64,000 bases of DNA, from contig JAEUVO010000033.1 in the NCBI GenBank assembly GCA_016786885.1, forward strand, positions 1 to 64,000, given 5' to 3'. The translations under genes were made by a program, and so were the position numbers. Source of the DNA: Chitinophagaceae bacterium. GTDB taxonomy: Bacteria > Bacteroidota > Bacteroidia > Chitinophagales > Chitinophagaceae. The notes beneath the pieces were generated by a model. The model did not search any database. It was given only the letters and a program-made list of their open reading frames with translations, and was not told the DNA's origin. Positions 1 through 7,515 of this stretch are shown one piece after another. Each line of letters opens with the position of its first letter. The stretch's first letter is position 1.

Positions 1-129
1 CAGCAGGTCGACCCGGGGATCTTTGTGAACAACTACATAGTTTGTATCAATACTATTTTTCCCGGTTGTGTCTTGCGCAAAGCTGTTTATTGTAAACAAG
101 ACTGTGGTCAATGCAAAAATGAATTTCAT
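1..129 (-). CDS. N-terminal fragment of a secreted protein (possibly SPOR-type)
   Basis: The reading frame runs off the window start, so only 43 residues are visible. They begin MKFIFALTTVLFTINSFAQ, a signal peptide with one lysine, a hydrophobic core and an A-Q cleavage site, followed by a short polar stretch (DTTGKNSIDTN) and then VVVHKDPRVDLL. I associate the VHKDPR(V/I)DLL block with secreted SPOR-domain proteins of Chitinophagaceae, but the SPOR domain itself would lie outside the window, so this is a guess. An in-frame ATG three codons upstream (ending at 138) is an alternative start; the one chosen gives the more compact signal peptide. It is the last gene of the leftward deoC/aldehyde dehydrogenase group, 32 bases beyond the short dehydrogenase. 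Confidence 0.6.
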   Translation of the reverse strand, partial: MKFIFALTTVLFTINSFAQDTTGKNSIDTNYVVVHKDPRVDLL

Positions 130-161
130 ATGTGGCATAAGTTGCAAATATCTTACCAAAA

Positions 162-1112
162 TTAGTATCCTCCCCCGGCTCCGGCAATGTTTTCAACCGG
201 GTGCCAGGTAGTTTTTATTTCCTGGGTATCCATAATGAAATAGGGTGATTGGCCTTCATCGGTATACCAGTTTATTTTATCATAGAAAAAAATACGTTTC
301 AGGTTAGTAGCTGACTTTTCCCGCATCATTTTCTGTGTATCAGAATTGTTTTCGCAATAAATGGTTGCATTCACATCCATATGATCAACGAACCAGGTAG
401 CCAGTTCTGATGGTTTGCCTGTTAAAATATTGACAACGCCACCGGGTAAATCAGATGAGTTCAGCACTTCTGCAAACGTAACGGCACAAAGTGGTTTTGT
501 TTCCGAAGCTAAAACCACACAGGTATTACCACCGGCAATGACAGGTGCAATAACAGAGACTAATCCAAGCAGGGAATCACCCTGCGGTGCAATTACAGCA
601 ACAACACCGGTTGGTTCCGGCACAGAGAAATTGAAATGAGAAGAGGCTACCGGGTTTACAGCGCTGAAGAGTTGCTGAAACTTATCGCACCATCCGGCAT
701 AGTAGATGAGGCGATCAATAGCCAGGTTCACTTCTTTTTCAGCTTTTGCTTTGGTTGAATCCTGCTGTATCAGCTCATCAATGAATTGTGCTTTTCTTCC
801 TTCCAGCATTTCGGCCATGCGGTATAGTATCTGTGAACGGTTGAATGCTGCCCGGCCACTCCACCCACTTACGGCACCTCTTGCCGCTACCACTGCATCA
901 CGAAAATCTTTTCTGGAACTCAGGCAAACATTGGCCAGCTTTTTACCTGCTGCATTAGTTGGAATATAATAGCGACCCGATTCAGTGCGGGGAAATTGTC
1001 CACCGATATAAATTTTATACGTCTTCAAAACTTCCAATCGCCTGGAAGCATTCTTTTTCTCCAATCCATTCTCGCTGATAGTAAGCGATGATTTCTTAAT
1101 TGTTTTTTCCAT
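162..1112 (-). CDS. Truncated aldehyde dehydrogenase-like protein without catalytic domain
   Basis: About 316 residues that follow the aldehyde dehydrogenase fold from the N-terminal strand (YKIYIGGQFPRTESGRYY) through the NAD-binding region (EPTGVVAVIAPQGDSL, PVIAGGNTCVVLASE, DLPGGVVNILTG). Where the family normally has the LELGGK glutamate and the catalytic cysteine, the chain instead ends in a short unrelated tail containing QEIKTTWHPVENIAGAGGGY. Normal family length is near 480-500, so the catalytic domain is absent. The reading frame is intact, and the neighbouring gene is a complete paralogue, so I read it as a conserved pseudo-enzyme or partner subunit rather than decay. The open frame extends to an ATG at 1139, but those nine codons are repeat sequence (1123-1204); MEKTIKK at 1112, after an A/T-rich stretch, is the better start. 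Confidence 0.8.
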   Translation of the reverse strand: MEKTIKKSSLTISENGLEKKNASRRLEVLKTYKIYIGGQFPRTESGRYYIPTNAAGKKLANVCLSSRKDFRDAVVAARGAVSGWSGRAAFNRSQILYRMAEMLEGRKAQFIDELIQQDSTKAKAEKEVNLAIDRLIYYAGWCDKFQQLFSAVNPVASSHFNFSVPEPTGVVAVIAPQGDSLLGLVSVIAPVIAGGNTCVVLASETKPLCAVTFAEVLNSSDLPGGVVNILTGKPSELATWFVDHMDVNATIYCENNSDTQKMMREKSATNLKRIFFYDKINWYTDEGQSPYFIMDTQEIKTTWHPVENIAGAGGGY

Positions 1113-1116
1113 CTTT

Positions 1117-1204
1117 AATTTTTTAACCGCGGAGAACATGAGACCACGGAGGCAACGCTGAGATGACTCTGCGAAAACTCATTTTCTCCTTTCTCTGCGG
1201 TGAA
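1117..1204. repeat. Composite intergenic repeat with inverted ends
   Basis: The space between the two aldehyde dehydrogenase genes is built from short related words: TTAACCGCGGAG (1123-1134), CCACGGAGGCAACGCTGAG (1144-1162), GACTCTGCG (1166-1174) and CTCTGCGGTGAA (1193-1204). The outer two words are inverted copies matching at 10 of 12 positions. This resembles the dispersed 'accgcagagacgcagag' class of intergenic elements that I recall from Bacteroidota genomes; no search was run. It lies directly before the start codon of the short dehydrogenase. Confidence 0.6.
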
Positions 1205-1213
1205 TTTCTTCAT

Positions 1214-2716
1214 TTAGTTTACCAGATTTAAGTATGGTAACAACCCATGCAATCCACCCTCTCTTCCAAAACCACTTTCTTTATATCCACCAAAAGGAGA
1301 AGTAGGGTCAAACTTGTTAAAGGTGTTGGCCCAAACCACACCGGCTCGCATTCTCTTTGTCATATTGAAAATTTTGGAACCCTTATCTGTCCATACACCT
1401 GCACTTAATCCATAAGGCGAATTATTAGCTTTCTCAATCACTTCATCATCCGTTCTGAAAGTGAGAATAGCTAAAACGGGTCCGAATATTTCTTCCTGCG
1501 CAATGCGGTTGCTCTGTGCCACATTCGTAAACAAGGTAGGGCGGCAGAAAAATCCTTTACCCGGCAAACGGCAACTGCTTTCATACATTTCAGCGCCTTC
1601 TTTTTTGCCAATATTTATGTATTTGTGAATTGTTTCTAATTGTGATCTTGAATTGATGGCGCCAATGTCTGTATTCTTATCTAAAGGATCACCTACTATC
1701 AACGATTCCAGACGGTCTTTTAATTTGCGTATGACTTGTTTGGCGACCGATTCCTGTACATATAATCTTGAACCGGCACAGCAAACATGACCCTGGTTAA
1801 AAAAAATGCCATTGATAACACCTTCCACAGCCTGGTCAAGCGGGGCATCTTCAAAAATGATATTCGCTGCTTTGCCGCCCAGTTCTAATGTTGCTTTTTT
1901 ACTAGTGCCGGCAATAGCCCGTTGAATGATCTTACCTACATCAGTAGAACCGGTAAAAGCAATTTTATTTACATCAGGATGATTAACGATAGCAGCACCC
2001 GTGGCACCTGCACCTGTAATGATGTTTACCACACCCGGAGGTAAATCAGCTTCCTGAATTATTTCAGCCAGCTTTAATGCAGTAAGCGGAGTTGTTTCAG
2101 CAGGTTTCAATACAACGGTATTGCCTGTTGCTAATGCTGGTGCTATTTTCCATGCTGCCATCAGGAGTGGAAAATTCCAGGGGATGATCTGGCCTGCTAC
2201 TCCTAAAGGTTCTGTTCTTCTGTTTGGGAATGCATATTCCAGTTTATCAGCCCACCCGGCATAATAAAAGAAATGATTGGCAGCCGTAGGTACATCAAAG
2301 TCGCGGCTTTCCCGGATGGGTTTACCACCATCCAATGATTCAATAATGGCCAGTTCCCTTGCTTTTTCCTGCACCATCCGGGCAATGCGGAAAATATATT
2401 TAGCTCTTTCTTTAGCCGGCATTTTCTTCCACACTTTTTCATACGCATTTCTTGCAGCAACCACAGCTTTGTTTACATCTGCTTCATTGGCATCGGCCAC
2501 TTCACTCAGCTTTTCTTCCTTCGCCGGATTGATGGTATCAAAATACTTTTTGCTGGCTGGCTTTTGCCATTCACCATTAATAAACAGATCATATTGCTTA
2601 TTAATCGTTGCTGCACTTTTACTTTCCGGTGCAGGTGAATAATCCCAACTAGTATCAAATTTTAATTTGATAGTATTACTTTTTTTAGGCGTAGCCTTTT
2701 TCGTTTTTACTGCCAT
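1214..2716 (-). CDS. NAD(P)-dependent aldehyde dehydrogenase
   Basis: A full-length 500-residue aldehyde dehydrogenase that oxidises an aldehyde to its carboxylate with NAD(P)+. Visible marks in order: a lysine-rich N-terminal extension (residues 1-35, MAVKTKKATPKK), the substrate-entry strand DLFINGEWQKPASKKYFDT, the cofactor-binding IIPWNFPLLMAAWKIAPALA and KPAETTPLTAL, the Rossmann FTGSTDVGK, the general base in TLELGGKAANII, the catalytic cysteine in FFNQGHVCCAGSRLY, the EEIFGPVLAI motif and the C-terminal PFGGYKESGFGREGG. With deoC upstream, a plausible but unproven job is handling acetaldehyde released by deoxyribose-5-phosphate cleavage. The gene lies between the EF-Tu-domain gene and the truncated paralogue, and all read leftward as a probable operon. 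Confidence 0.93.
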   Translation of the reverse strand: MAVKTKKATPKKSNTIKLKFDTSWDYSPAPESKSAATINKQYDLFINGEWQKPASKKYFDTINPAKEEKLSEVADANEADVNKAVVAARNAYEKVWKKMPAKERAKYIFRIARMVQEKARELAIIESLDGGKPIRESRDFDVPTAANHFFYYAGWADKLEYAFPNRRTEPLGVAGQIIPWNFPLLMAAWKIAPALATGNTVVLKPAETTPLTALKLAEIIQEADLPPGVVNIITGAGATGAAIVNHPDVNKIAFTGSTDVGKIIQRAIAGTSKKATLELGGKAANIIFEDAPLDQAVEGVINGIFFNQGHVCCAGSRLYVQESVAKQVIRKLKDRLESLIVGDPLDKNTDIGAINSRSQLETIHKYINIGKKEGAEMYESSCRLPGKGFFCRPTLFTNVAQSNRIAQEEIFGPVLAILTFRTDDEVIEKANNSPYGLSAGVWTDKGSKIFNMTKRMRAGVVWANTFNKFDPTSPFGGYKESGFGREGGLHGLLPYLNLVN

Positions 2717-2726
2717 AATATTTTTT

Positions 2727-2755
2727 ATTTAACCAGCGACATTAACACGGATGAA
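2727..2755. repeat. Short intergenic repeat-like segment before the aldehyde dehydrogenase
   Basis: Read leftward, the segment is GTTCATCCGTGTTAATGTCGCTGGTTAAA-like (given here in words of the minus strand: GTTCATCCGTGTTAATG, then TCGCTGGTTAAA). The 'ATCCGTGTTAAT..GGTTAAA' wording recalls a common dispersed intergenic element of Bacteroidota and sits just before the start codon at 2716, as the longer repeat does for the next gene. Assignment is from memory of the pattern only. Confidence 0.35.
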
Positions 2756-2794
2756 CTTCCGTTGCGTCGCACTCTTCAGGGTTCTGTTCGCTTA

Positions 2795-3121
2795 TTAGCT
2801 TGCTATTTCCAAGATTTCACCAAATCCTACTGTTCTTGCACCTTCGTTAATAAACCATTTTTGACCAGCTTTAATATACTTTTCAATTTCAGGTGTTTTT
2901 AAAAATCTAACCGTAACCTCCTTTGTCTCTCCAGGCATTATTACCTCTTGCCCGTCAAAACTTATATCACCGATATAGGTCGTTAGCATTTTCAAATTAT
3001 CAGGCATTTCAAAAACATGATTGGGTCTATATCCACTTTTGAAACCTGATTTGCGCCCTCCATCCTCTGAATTTTTTAAAGACACTTTCGCTTTTACAAC
3101 TATTAAATCTAGAGGTTCCAT
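2795..3121 (-). CDS. Stand-alone EF-Tu domain III-like protein
   Basis: 108 residues that align along their whole length with the third beta-barrel domain of elongation factor Tu: VVKAKVSLKNSEDGGRKSGF corresponds to the FxAxVYxLxKxEGGRxxPF region, SGYRPNHVFEM to GYRPQFYFR, IGDISFDGQEVIMPGETKEV to the TGxIxLPEGVEMVMPGDN region, and KWFINEGARTVGFGEILEI to RFAIREGGRTVGAGVVxKI. There is no GTPase domain and no domain II. In EF-Tu this domain contacts tRNA and EF-Ts; what it does alone is unknown to me. It lies 59 bases after deoC and 78 before the aldehyde dehydrogenase gene on the same strand, so it is probably co-transcribed with them. The start ATG at 3121 is the only one that keeps the first strand. 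Confidence 0.82.
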   Translation of the reverse strand: MEPLDLIVVKAKVSLKNSEDGGRKSGFKSGYRPNHVFEMPDNLKMLTTYIGDISFDGQEVIMPGETKEVTVRFLKTPEIEKYIKAGQKWFINEGARTVGFGEILEIAS

Positions 3122-3180
3122 TTTCCACTAATAAGTATAAAATTGCGTGATTTTGTTAAGCTGTACGTTAGAGTAAGCTT

Positions 3181-4122
3181 TTAATCTACTGAAAAATAAT
3201 TTGCACTCTGATACAATCCTGTCTCCAGTTTCACTATCTGCATCAGCACATCATTAGCCAAACTGCTGGCACCAAACCGGAACCATTCATTATTCAGCCA
3301 GTCTTCGCCCAATACTTCTTTTACCATCACTAAATAATGCAAAGCCAGCTTTGATTTAGAAATGCCTCCTGCAGGTTTCATTCCGATCATCTTGCCCGTT
3401 TTGTAATAAAAATCTCGTATTGCTTCCAGCATTACCAATGTCACCGGCATGGTTGCTGCCGGTTGTATTTTCCCTGTGGATGTTTTAATAAAATCGGCCC
3501 CGGCAAGCATCGCAATATCACTGGCCCGTCTCACTTTATCAAATGTGCCCAACTCACCTGTTTCTAATATGACTTTTAACCTGGCTTCACCGCAGGCTTC
3601 TTTGATAGCTGCTATTTCATCAAAAACAAAATTGTATTCTCCTGCATGAAATTTTCCGCGGCTGATAACCATGTCTACCTCATCAGCCCCTTCATTTACC
3701 GCATATTTTGTATCTCTTATTTTAATATCTCTCGGAGCCTGCCCGCTTGGAAAGGCGGTGGCTACAGAAGCTACTTTTATTCCGGAATCACCTAAGGCTT
3801 TCTTTGCCACTTTTACCATGGAAGGATAAACACATATTGCTGCTACTGTAGGGATACCAGCTACCGCATCATGAGGATGCATGGCCTTATAGCAAAGCTG
3901 TTTCACCTTGCCATCAGTATCTTTTCCTTCCAGGGTGGTAAGGTCGATCATATTCAGCACCAGCTTCAACCCATTCATCTTGGCTTCATTCTTAATACTG
4001 CGTTTGGTAAAACGGGAAGCCCTTTCTTCCACACCCACCTGGTCTATCCGGGGGGAAAGGCTAAAACCTGCCTGTCCGGTAGGCAGGTCAGGTAAAACAA
4101 TTCTTTCCTTCGTTACAGGCAT
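3181..4122 (-). CDS. deoC: Deoxyribose-phosphate aldolase DeoC
   Basis: Class I aldolase that cleaves 2-deoxy-D-ribose 5-phosphate into glyceraldehyde 3-phosphate and acetaldehyde in deoxynucleoside catabolism. The TIM-barrel signatures are present: VAAICVYPSMV, VASVATAFPSGQ, ADEVDMVISRG, LKVILETGEL, the Schiff-base lysine in ADFIKTSTGK, and MKPAGGIS. At 313 residues it is about 50 longer than the E. coli enzyme, mainly at the N-terminus. Residues 12-20 (PDLPTGQAGF) are encoded by a 23-nt palindrome at 4066-4088, which looks like a mobile repeat inserted in frame. A TACTTTTG box at 4142-4149 lies 19 nt before the start. It is the first gene of the leftward group that includes two aldehyde dehydrogenases. 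Confidence 0.93.
   Translation of the reverse strand: MPVTKERIVLPDLPTGQAGFSLSPRIDQVGVEERASRFTKRSIKNEAKMNGLKLVLNMIDLTTLEGKDTDGKVKQLCYKAMHPHDAVAGIPTVAAICVYPSMVKVAKKALGDSGIKVASVATAFPSGQAPRDIKIRDTKYAVNEGADEVDMVISRGKFHAGEYNFVFDEIAAIKEACGEARLKVILETGELGTFDKVRRASDIAMLAGADFIKTSTGKIQPAATMPVTLVMLEAIRDFYYKTGKMIGMKPAGGISKSKLALHYLVMVKEVLGEDWLNNEWFRFGASSLANDVLMQIVKLETGLYQSANYFSVD
4066..4088. repeat. Palindromic repeat inside deoC coding sequence
   Basis: ACCTGCCT (4066-4073) and AGGCAGGT (4081-4088) are perfect inverted arms around a 7-nt centre, GTCCGGT. The element is translated in frame as LPTGQAG near the DeoC N-terminus, outside the barrel core. The same CCTGCC/GGCAGG core recurs in atpG (15449-15462) and less clearly at 34272-34289. 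Confidence 0.75.
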
Positions 4123-4141
4123 ATTTCTGTTTTCTTGGTTT

Positions 4142-4149
4142 CAAAAGTA
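4142..4149 (-). promoter_or_regulatory. Candidate -7 box for the deoC operon
   Basis: On the minus strand the sequence reads TACTTTTG, a full match to the Bacteroidota -7 consensus TAnnTTTG, ending 19 nt before the deoC ATG. I see no clear -33 TTG element at the usual 19-21 nt spacing. Confidence 0.5.
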
Positions 4150-4322
4150 AAACTATTTACGTGGATTAATAGTGTGTTAATAATAAGTGTAACTCGCTGA
4201 AAGGTAATTGCAATTTCCTCGTCAAAGGGACGGTTTCGGCCGCTCATCCCAATGATGCCGCCCGAACAAGTTTTTTGTGTAAAATCGTTTTTCGATAACT
4301 TTCATTAAAATCAAACAACTGT

Positions 4323-7300
4323 ATGAGAAATCTGAAGAGGCTGGCCGGGGCAGGAGTTTTTTTGCTGCTCGCCTGTGCATCATTTTCCCAACCTACATTT
4401 CCGGAAAATGGTGTGGCCGATCCAAGACATGGACATTATGCCTTTACCAATGCCACCATTGTAAAGGATGCCGCTACCACACTTACCAATGCCACCCTAG
4501 TTATTAAGGATGGTAAAATCATTGCTGTCGGAACAGGATTAAAAACTCCGGCGGGTGCGGTAGAAGTGGATTGCAAGGGCAAATACATTTATCCATCCTT
4601 TATCGACCTGTATGCTGATTATGGTATTGTCCAGCCACAAAGACAGGGTGGTGGGCAGTTTAATTTTAATCAGCAACCGCAGTTAGAAACAGCGGTGAAA
4701 GGGGCTTATGGCTGGAACCAGGCCATTAAAAGTGATGCGGATGCATATAGGATGTTTGCCGTAGATGATGCAAAAGCAAAGCCTCTTCGTGAAGCAGGTT
4801 TCGGAACGGTACTTTCTCATATCAGGGATGGTATTGCCAGGGGAACCGGCGCTGTTGTAACATTGGCCAATGAGAAAGAGAATTTTGTGATTGTAAAAGA
4901 AAAAGCTTCTGCTCACTATTCTTTTAATAAAGGAACATCTACGCAAAGCTATCCGGGTTCTATGATGGGTATGATTGCATTATTGCGCCAAACTTATTTG
5001 GATGCACAATGGTACAAGACACAACCACCTGCTGAAGGTCTTAATCTCAGTTTGAAAGCATGGAACGAAAACCAGGGATTGCCCCAGGTTTTTGAGGCAA
5101 ATGATAAATGGAATAACCTGCGGGCTGACAGAATTGGTGATGAATTTGGCGTACAATACATCATCAAGGCCGGGCAAAACGAATATCAGCGGATAAAGGA
5201 AATGAAGGCAACCAATGCCACTTTCATTTTACCACTTAATTATCCTCAGGCGCAGGATGTGGAAGATCCCAATGATGCAAGGTTTGTTGCACTGGGTGAC
5301 ATGAAACATTGGGAACTGGCGCCGGCTAACGCTGCTACTTTTGAAAAAGCAGGAATTCCCTTTTGCTTAACTACTTCTGATCTGCGCAGTGTAAGCCAGT
5401 TCTGGACAAACCTTCGCAAAGCAATGGAGTATGGGTTAAGTGAAAACAAAGTGATGGAGGCATTGACAAAAACTCCTGCCACCATCATGGGCATTTATGA
5501 CAAAGTTGGTAGTCTTGATGCAGGCAAACTCGGGAATTTCTTAATTACCAATGGCCCTCTCTTTAGCGAGAAAACAATTATTCTGCAAAACTGGGTACAG
5601 GGCATAAAGTACACAGTAAAAGAAGATGCTGCCAGTGTAGCCGGTACTTATACTTTGGCTGTTACCACTCCTGCAGGAAAAGAAACGTATACACTGGATG
5701 TGAAAAGTGCCAGCAGTGTTACGATGTATGCAAAAGATACCCTGAATTCAAAATTCAGTTTTGATGGTAAGCAAGTAAAGATCAGTTATGCGCCGATGAC
5801 CCGCCGGCAAAGACCGGTAATGAATCCCGGTCAAATGCCTGATACGACCCGCAGATCCGGCGGTGGTTTTCCCGGAAGAAGCGGAGCAACAGCAGATCAA
5901 ACCCTGCCTGTAACTGCTACAAGATTAAGTGGTATCAGCAGTGGAACAGAATGGAGCGGTACAGGTACCGATTCTTTGGGCAATCCGTTAACATGGACAG
6001 CCAGCCTTGTAAAAGCAGCTGAGGTAAAACAAGATAGTGTAAAGAAAAAAGACATTCCTGTTGTTGGCAAAATAACATATCCGTTGGAGCCATTTGGATG
6101 GGACGAAAATCAGCAGCCCAAACAGGAAAATATTCTTATTAAAAATGCAACCGTATGGACGAATGAAAGTGAGGGAGTATTGGAAAATGCAGATGTATTA
6201 ATTAAGAATGGAAAAATTTCGGCTGTAGGCAAAAACCTTACGGATGCTGCGGCAAGAGTGATAGATGGTACAGGTAAGCATGTCACTGCCGGAATCATTG
6301 ATGAGCACTCACATATAGCGGCTGCATCTATTAATGAAGGTGCTCAATCAGTTACTTCTGAGGTTCGGATCTCAGATAATTTAAATCCCGATGATGTCAA
6401 TATCTATCGCCAGTTAAGTGGCGGGGTTACCAGCTCCCATATTCTGCATGGTTCTGCCAATGTAATCGGGGGACAAACACAATTGATCAAACTTCGCTGG
6501 GGTGCTAATGATGATGATCTGAAATTCAAAGGTTGGCCGGGTCAGATAAAATTTGCATTGGGAGAAAATGTAAAGCGTTCCAATTTTAATATTCCCGGAG
6601 GTAATAATCGTTATCCTGATACAAGGATGGGAGTGGAGCAGGTGCTGATCGATGCATTTACCAGGGCTAAGGATTACCAGAAAGCATGGAAAGAGTATAA
6701 TACAGCTAAAGAAAAACTGATTAAAGAAAAAAAATCAACCGCATCATTAGTAGTGCCACGCCGTGATCTTGAATTGGATGCACTGGTTGAAATTTTAGAG
6801 AAAAAACGTTTCATTACCTGCCACTCTTATGTGCAAAGTGAAATAAACGGAGCAATGAAAGTGGCAGAACAAATGGGATACACGGTTAATACGTTTACCC
6901 ATATTCTTGAAGGCTATAAAGTGGCAGATAAAATGAAAAAACATGGTTCATTTGCCTCTACTTTCTCTGACTGGTGGGCTTATAAGATGGAAGTGGAAGA
7001 TGCTATCCCTTATAATGCAGCGATTATGCAGAAAGTCGGATTAACTGTTGCGATTAACAGTGATGACGCGGAGATGGCCAGGCGGTTGAACCAGGAAGCA
7101 GCTAAGATTGTAAAATATGGTGGCGTGACAGAGGAAGAAGCATTGAAGATGGTAACGTTGAATCCGGCTAAAATGCTGCATGTGGATGATAAAGTGGGAA
7201 GCCTGAAAGCAGGTAAGGATGGAGATGTGGTATTGTGGAGCGATCATCCGCTTAGCATCTATGCCAAATCGTTGTATACAATTGTTGATGGTACCATATA

Positions 7301-7505
7301 CTTTGACAGGCAGAAAGATGAGCAGCTGCAAAAGGATATAGACGCAGAAAGACTTCGTCTGGTGAGAAAATTGAATGGTGAAAAAAGAAGTGGTGCACCA
7401 ACTATTCCGGCACAACCCACCTACCAGATCATGCATACCTGTCACGACCATGGGCATAGTCATGGATTACTGGTGATTGATGCAGATGATATTACTAACG
7501 AATAA
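4323..7505 (+). CDS. Secreted tandem amidohydrolase (imidazolonepropionase-like)
   Basis: A 1060-residue exported protein made of two amidohydrolase units. The signal region GVFLLLACASFSQ contains a possible lipobox (LLAC) and also a plain S-Q cleavage site, so lipoprotein versus soluble secretion is open. Unit 1 (about 35-430) has the composite beta-sandwich opening (TNATIVKDAATTL..GGKIIAVG-like) and ends with the family closing motif VGSLDAGKLGNFLI, but where the metal-binding HxH belongs it reads YPSFIDLYADYG. A spacer with a beta-rich insert follows. Unit 2 (about 600-1010) keeps TAGIIDEHSHIAAA, ITCHSY, FTHIL and INSDDAE, so it can bind metal. The C-terminal tail is histidine-rich (HTCHDHGHSHG). 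A similar but degenerate paralogue begins 10 bases downstream. Substrate unknown. Confidence 0.88.
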   Translation: MRNLKRLAGAGVFLLLACASFSQPTFPENGVADPRHGHYAFTNATIVKDAATTLTNATLVIKDGKIIAVGTGLKTPAGAVEVDCKGKYIYPSFIDLYADYGIVQPQRQGGGQFNFNQQPQLETAVKGAYGWNQAIKSDADAYRMFAVDDAKAKPLREAGFGTVLSHIRDGIARGTGAVVTLANEKENFVIVKEKASAHYSFNKGTSTQSYPGSMMGMIALLRQTYLDAQWYKTQPPAEGLNLSLKAWNENQGLPQVFEANDKWNNLRADRIGDEFGVQYIIKAGQNEYQRIKEMKATNATFILPLNYPQAQDVEDPNDARFVALGDMKHWELAPANAATFEKAGIPFCLTTSDLRSVSQFWTNLRKAMEYGLSENKVMEALTKTPATIMGIYDKVGSLDAGKLGNFLITNGPLFSEKTIILQNWVQGIKYTVKEDAASVAGTYTLAVTTPAGKETYTLDVKSASSVTMYAKDTLNSKFSFDGKQVKISYAPMTRRQRPVMNPGQMPDTTRRSGGGFPGRSGATADQTLPVTATRLSGISSGTEWSGTGTDSLGNPLTWTASLVKAAEVKQDSVKKKDIPVVGKITYPLEPFGWDENQQPKQENILIKNATVWTNESEGVLENADVLIKNGKISAVGKNLTDAAARVIDGTGKHVTAGIIDEHSHIAAASINEGAQSVTSEVRISDNLNPDDVNIYRQLSGGVTSSHILHGSANVIGGQTQLIKLRWGANDDDLKFKGWPGQIKFALGENVKRSNFNIPGGNNRYPDTRMGVEQVLIDAFTRAKDYQKAWKEYNTAKEKLIKEKKSTASLVVPRRDLELDALVEILEKKRFITCHSYVQSEINGAMKVAEQMGYTVNTFTHILEGYKVADKMKKHGSFASTFSDWWAYKMEVEDAIPYNAAIMQKVGLTVAINSDDAEMARRLNQEAAKIVKYGGVTEEEALKMVTLNPAKMLHVDDKVGSLKAGKDGDVVLWSDHPLSIYAKSLYTIVDGTIYFDRQKDEQLQKDIDAERLRLVRKLNGEKRSGAPTIPAQPTYQIMHTCHDHGHSHGLLVIDADDITNE

Positions 7506-7515
7506 AACCAACACA

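Noticed and set aside
162..1139. Frameshift or pseudogene explanation for the short aldehyde dehydrogenase
   Set aside because: The frame is open throughout, motif spacing is regular, and the tail is not seen as a frameshifted catalytic domain in the other two frames.
7477..7515. Start of the second amidohydrolase at 7477
   Set aside because: It lies within the upstream gene and lacks a signal-like n-region; the ATG at 7516 begins a perfect signal peptide.
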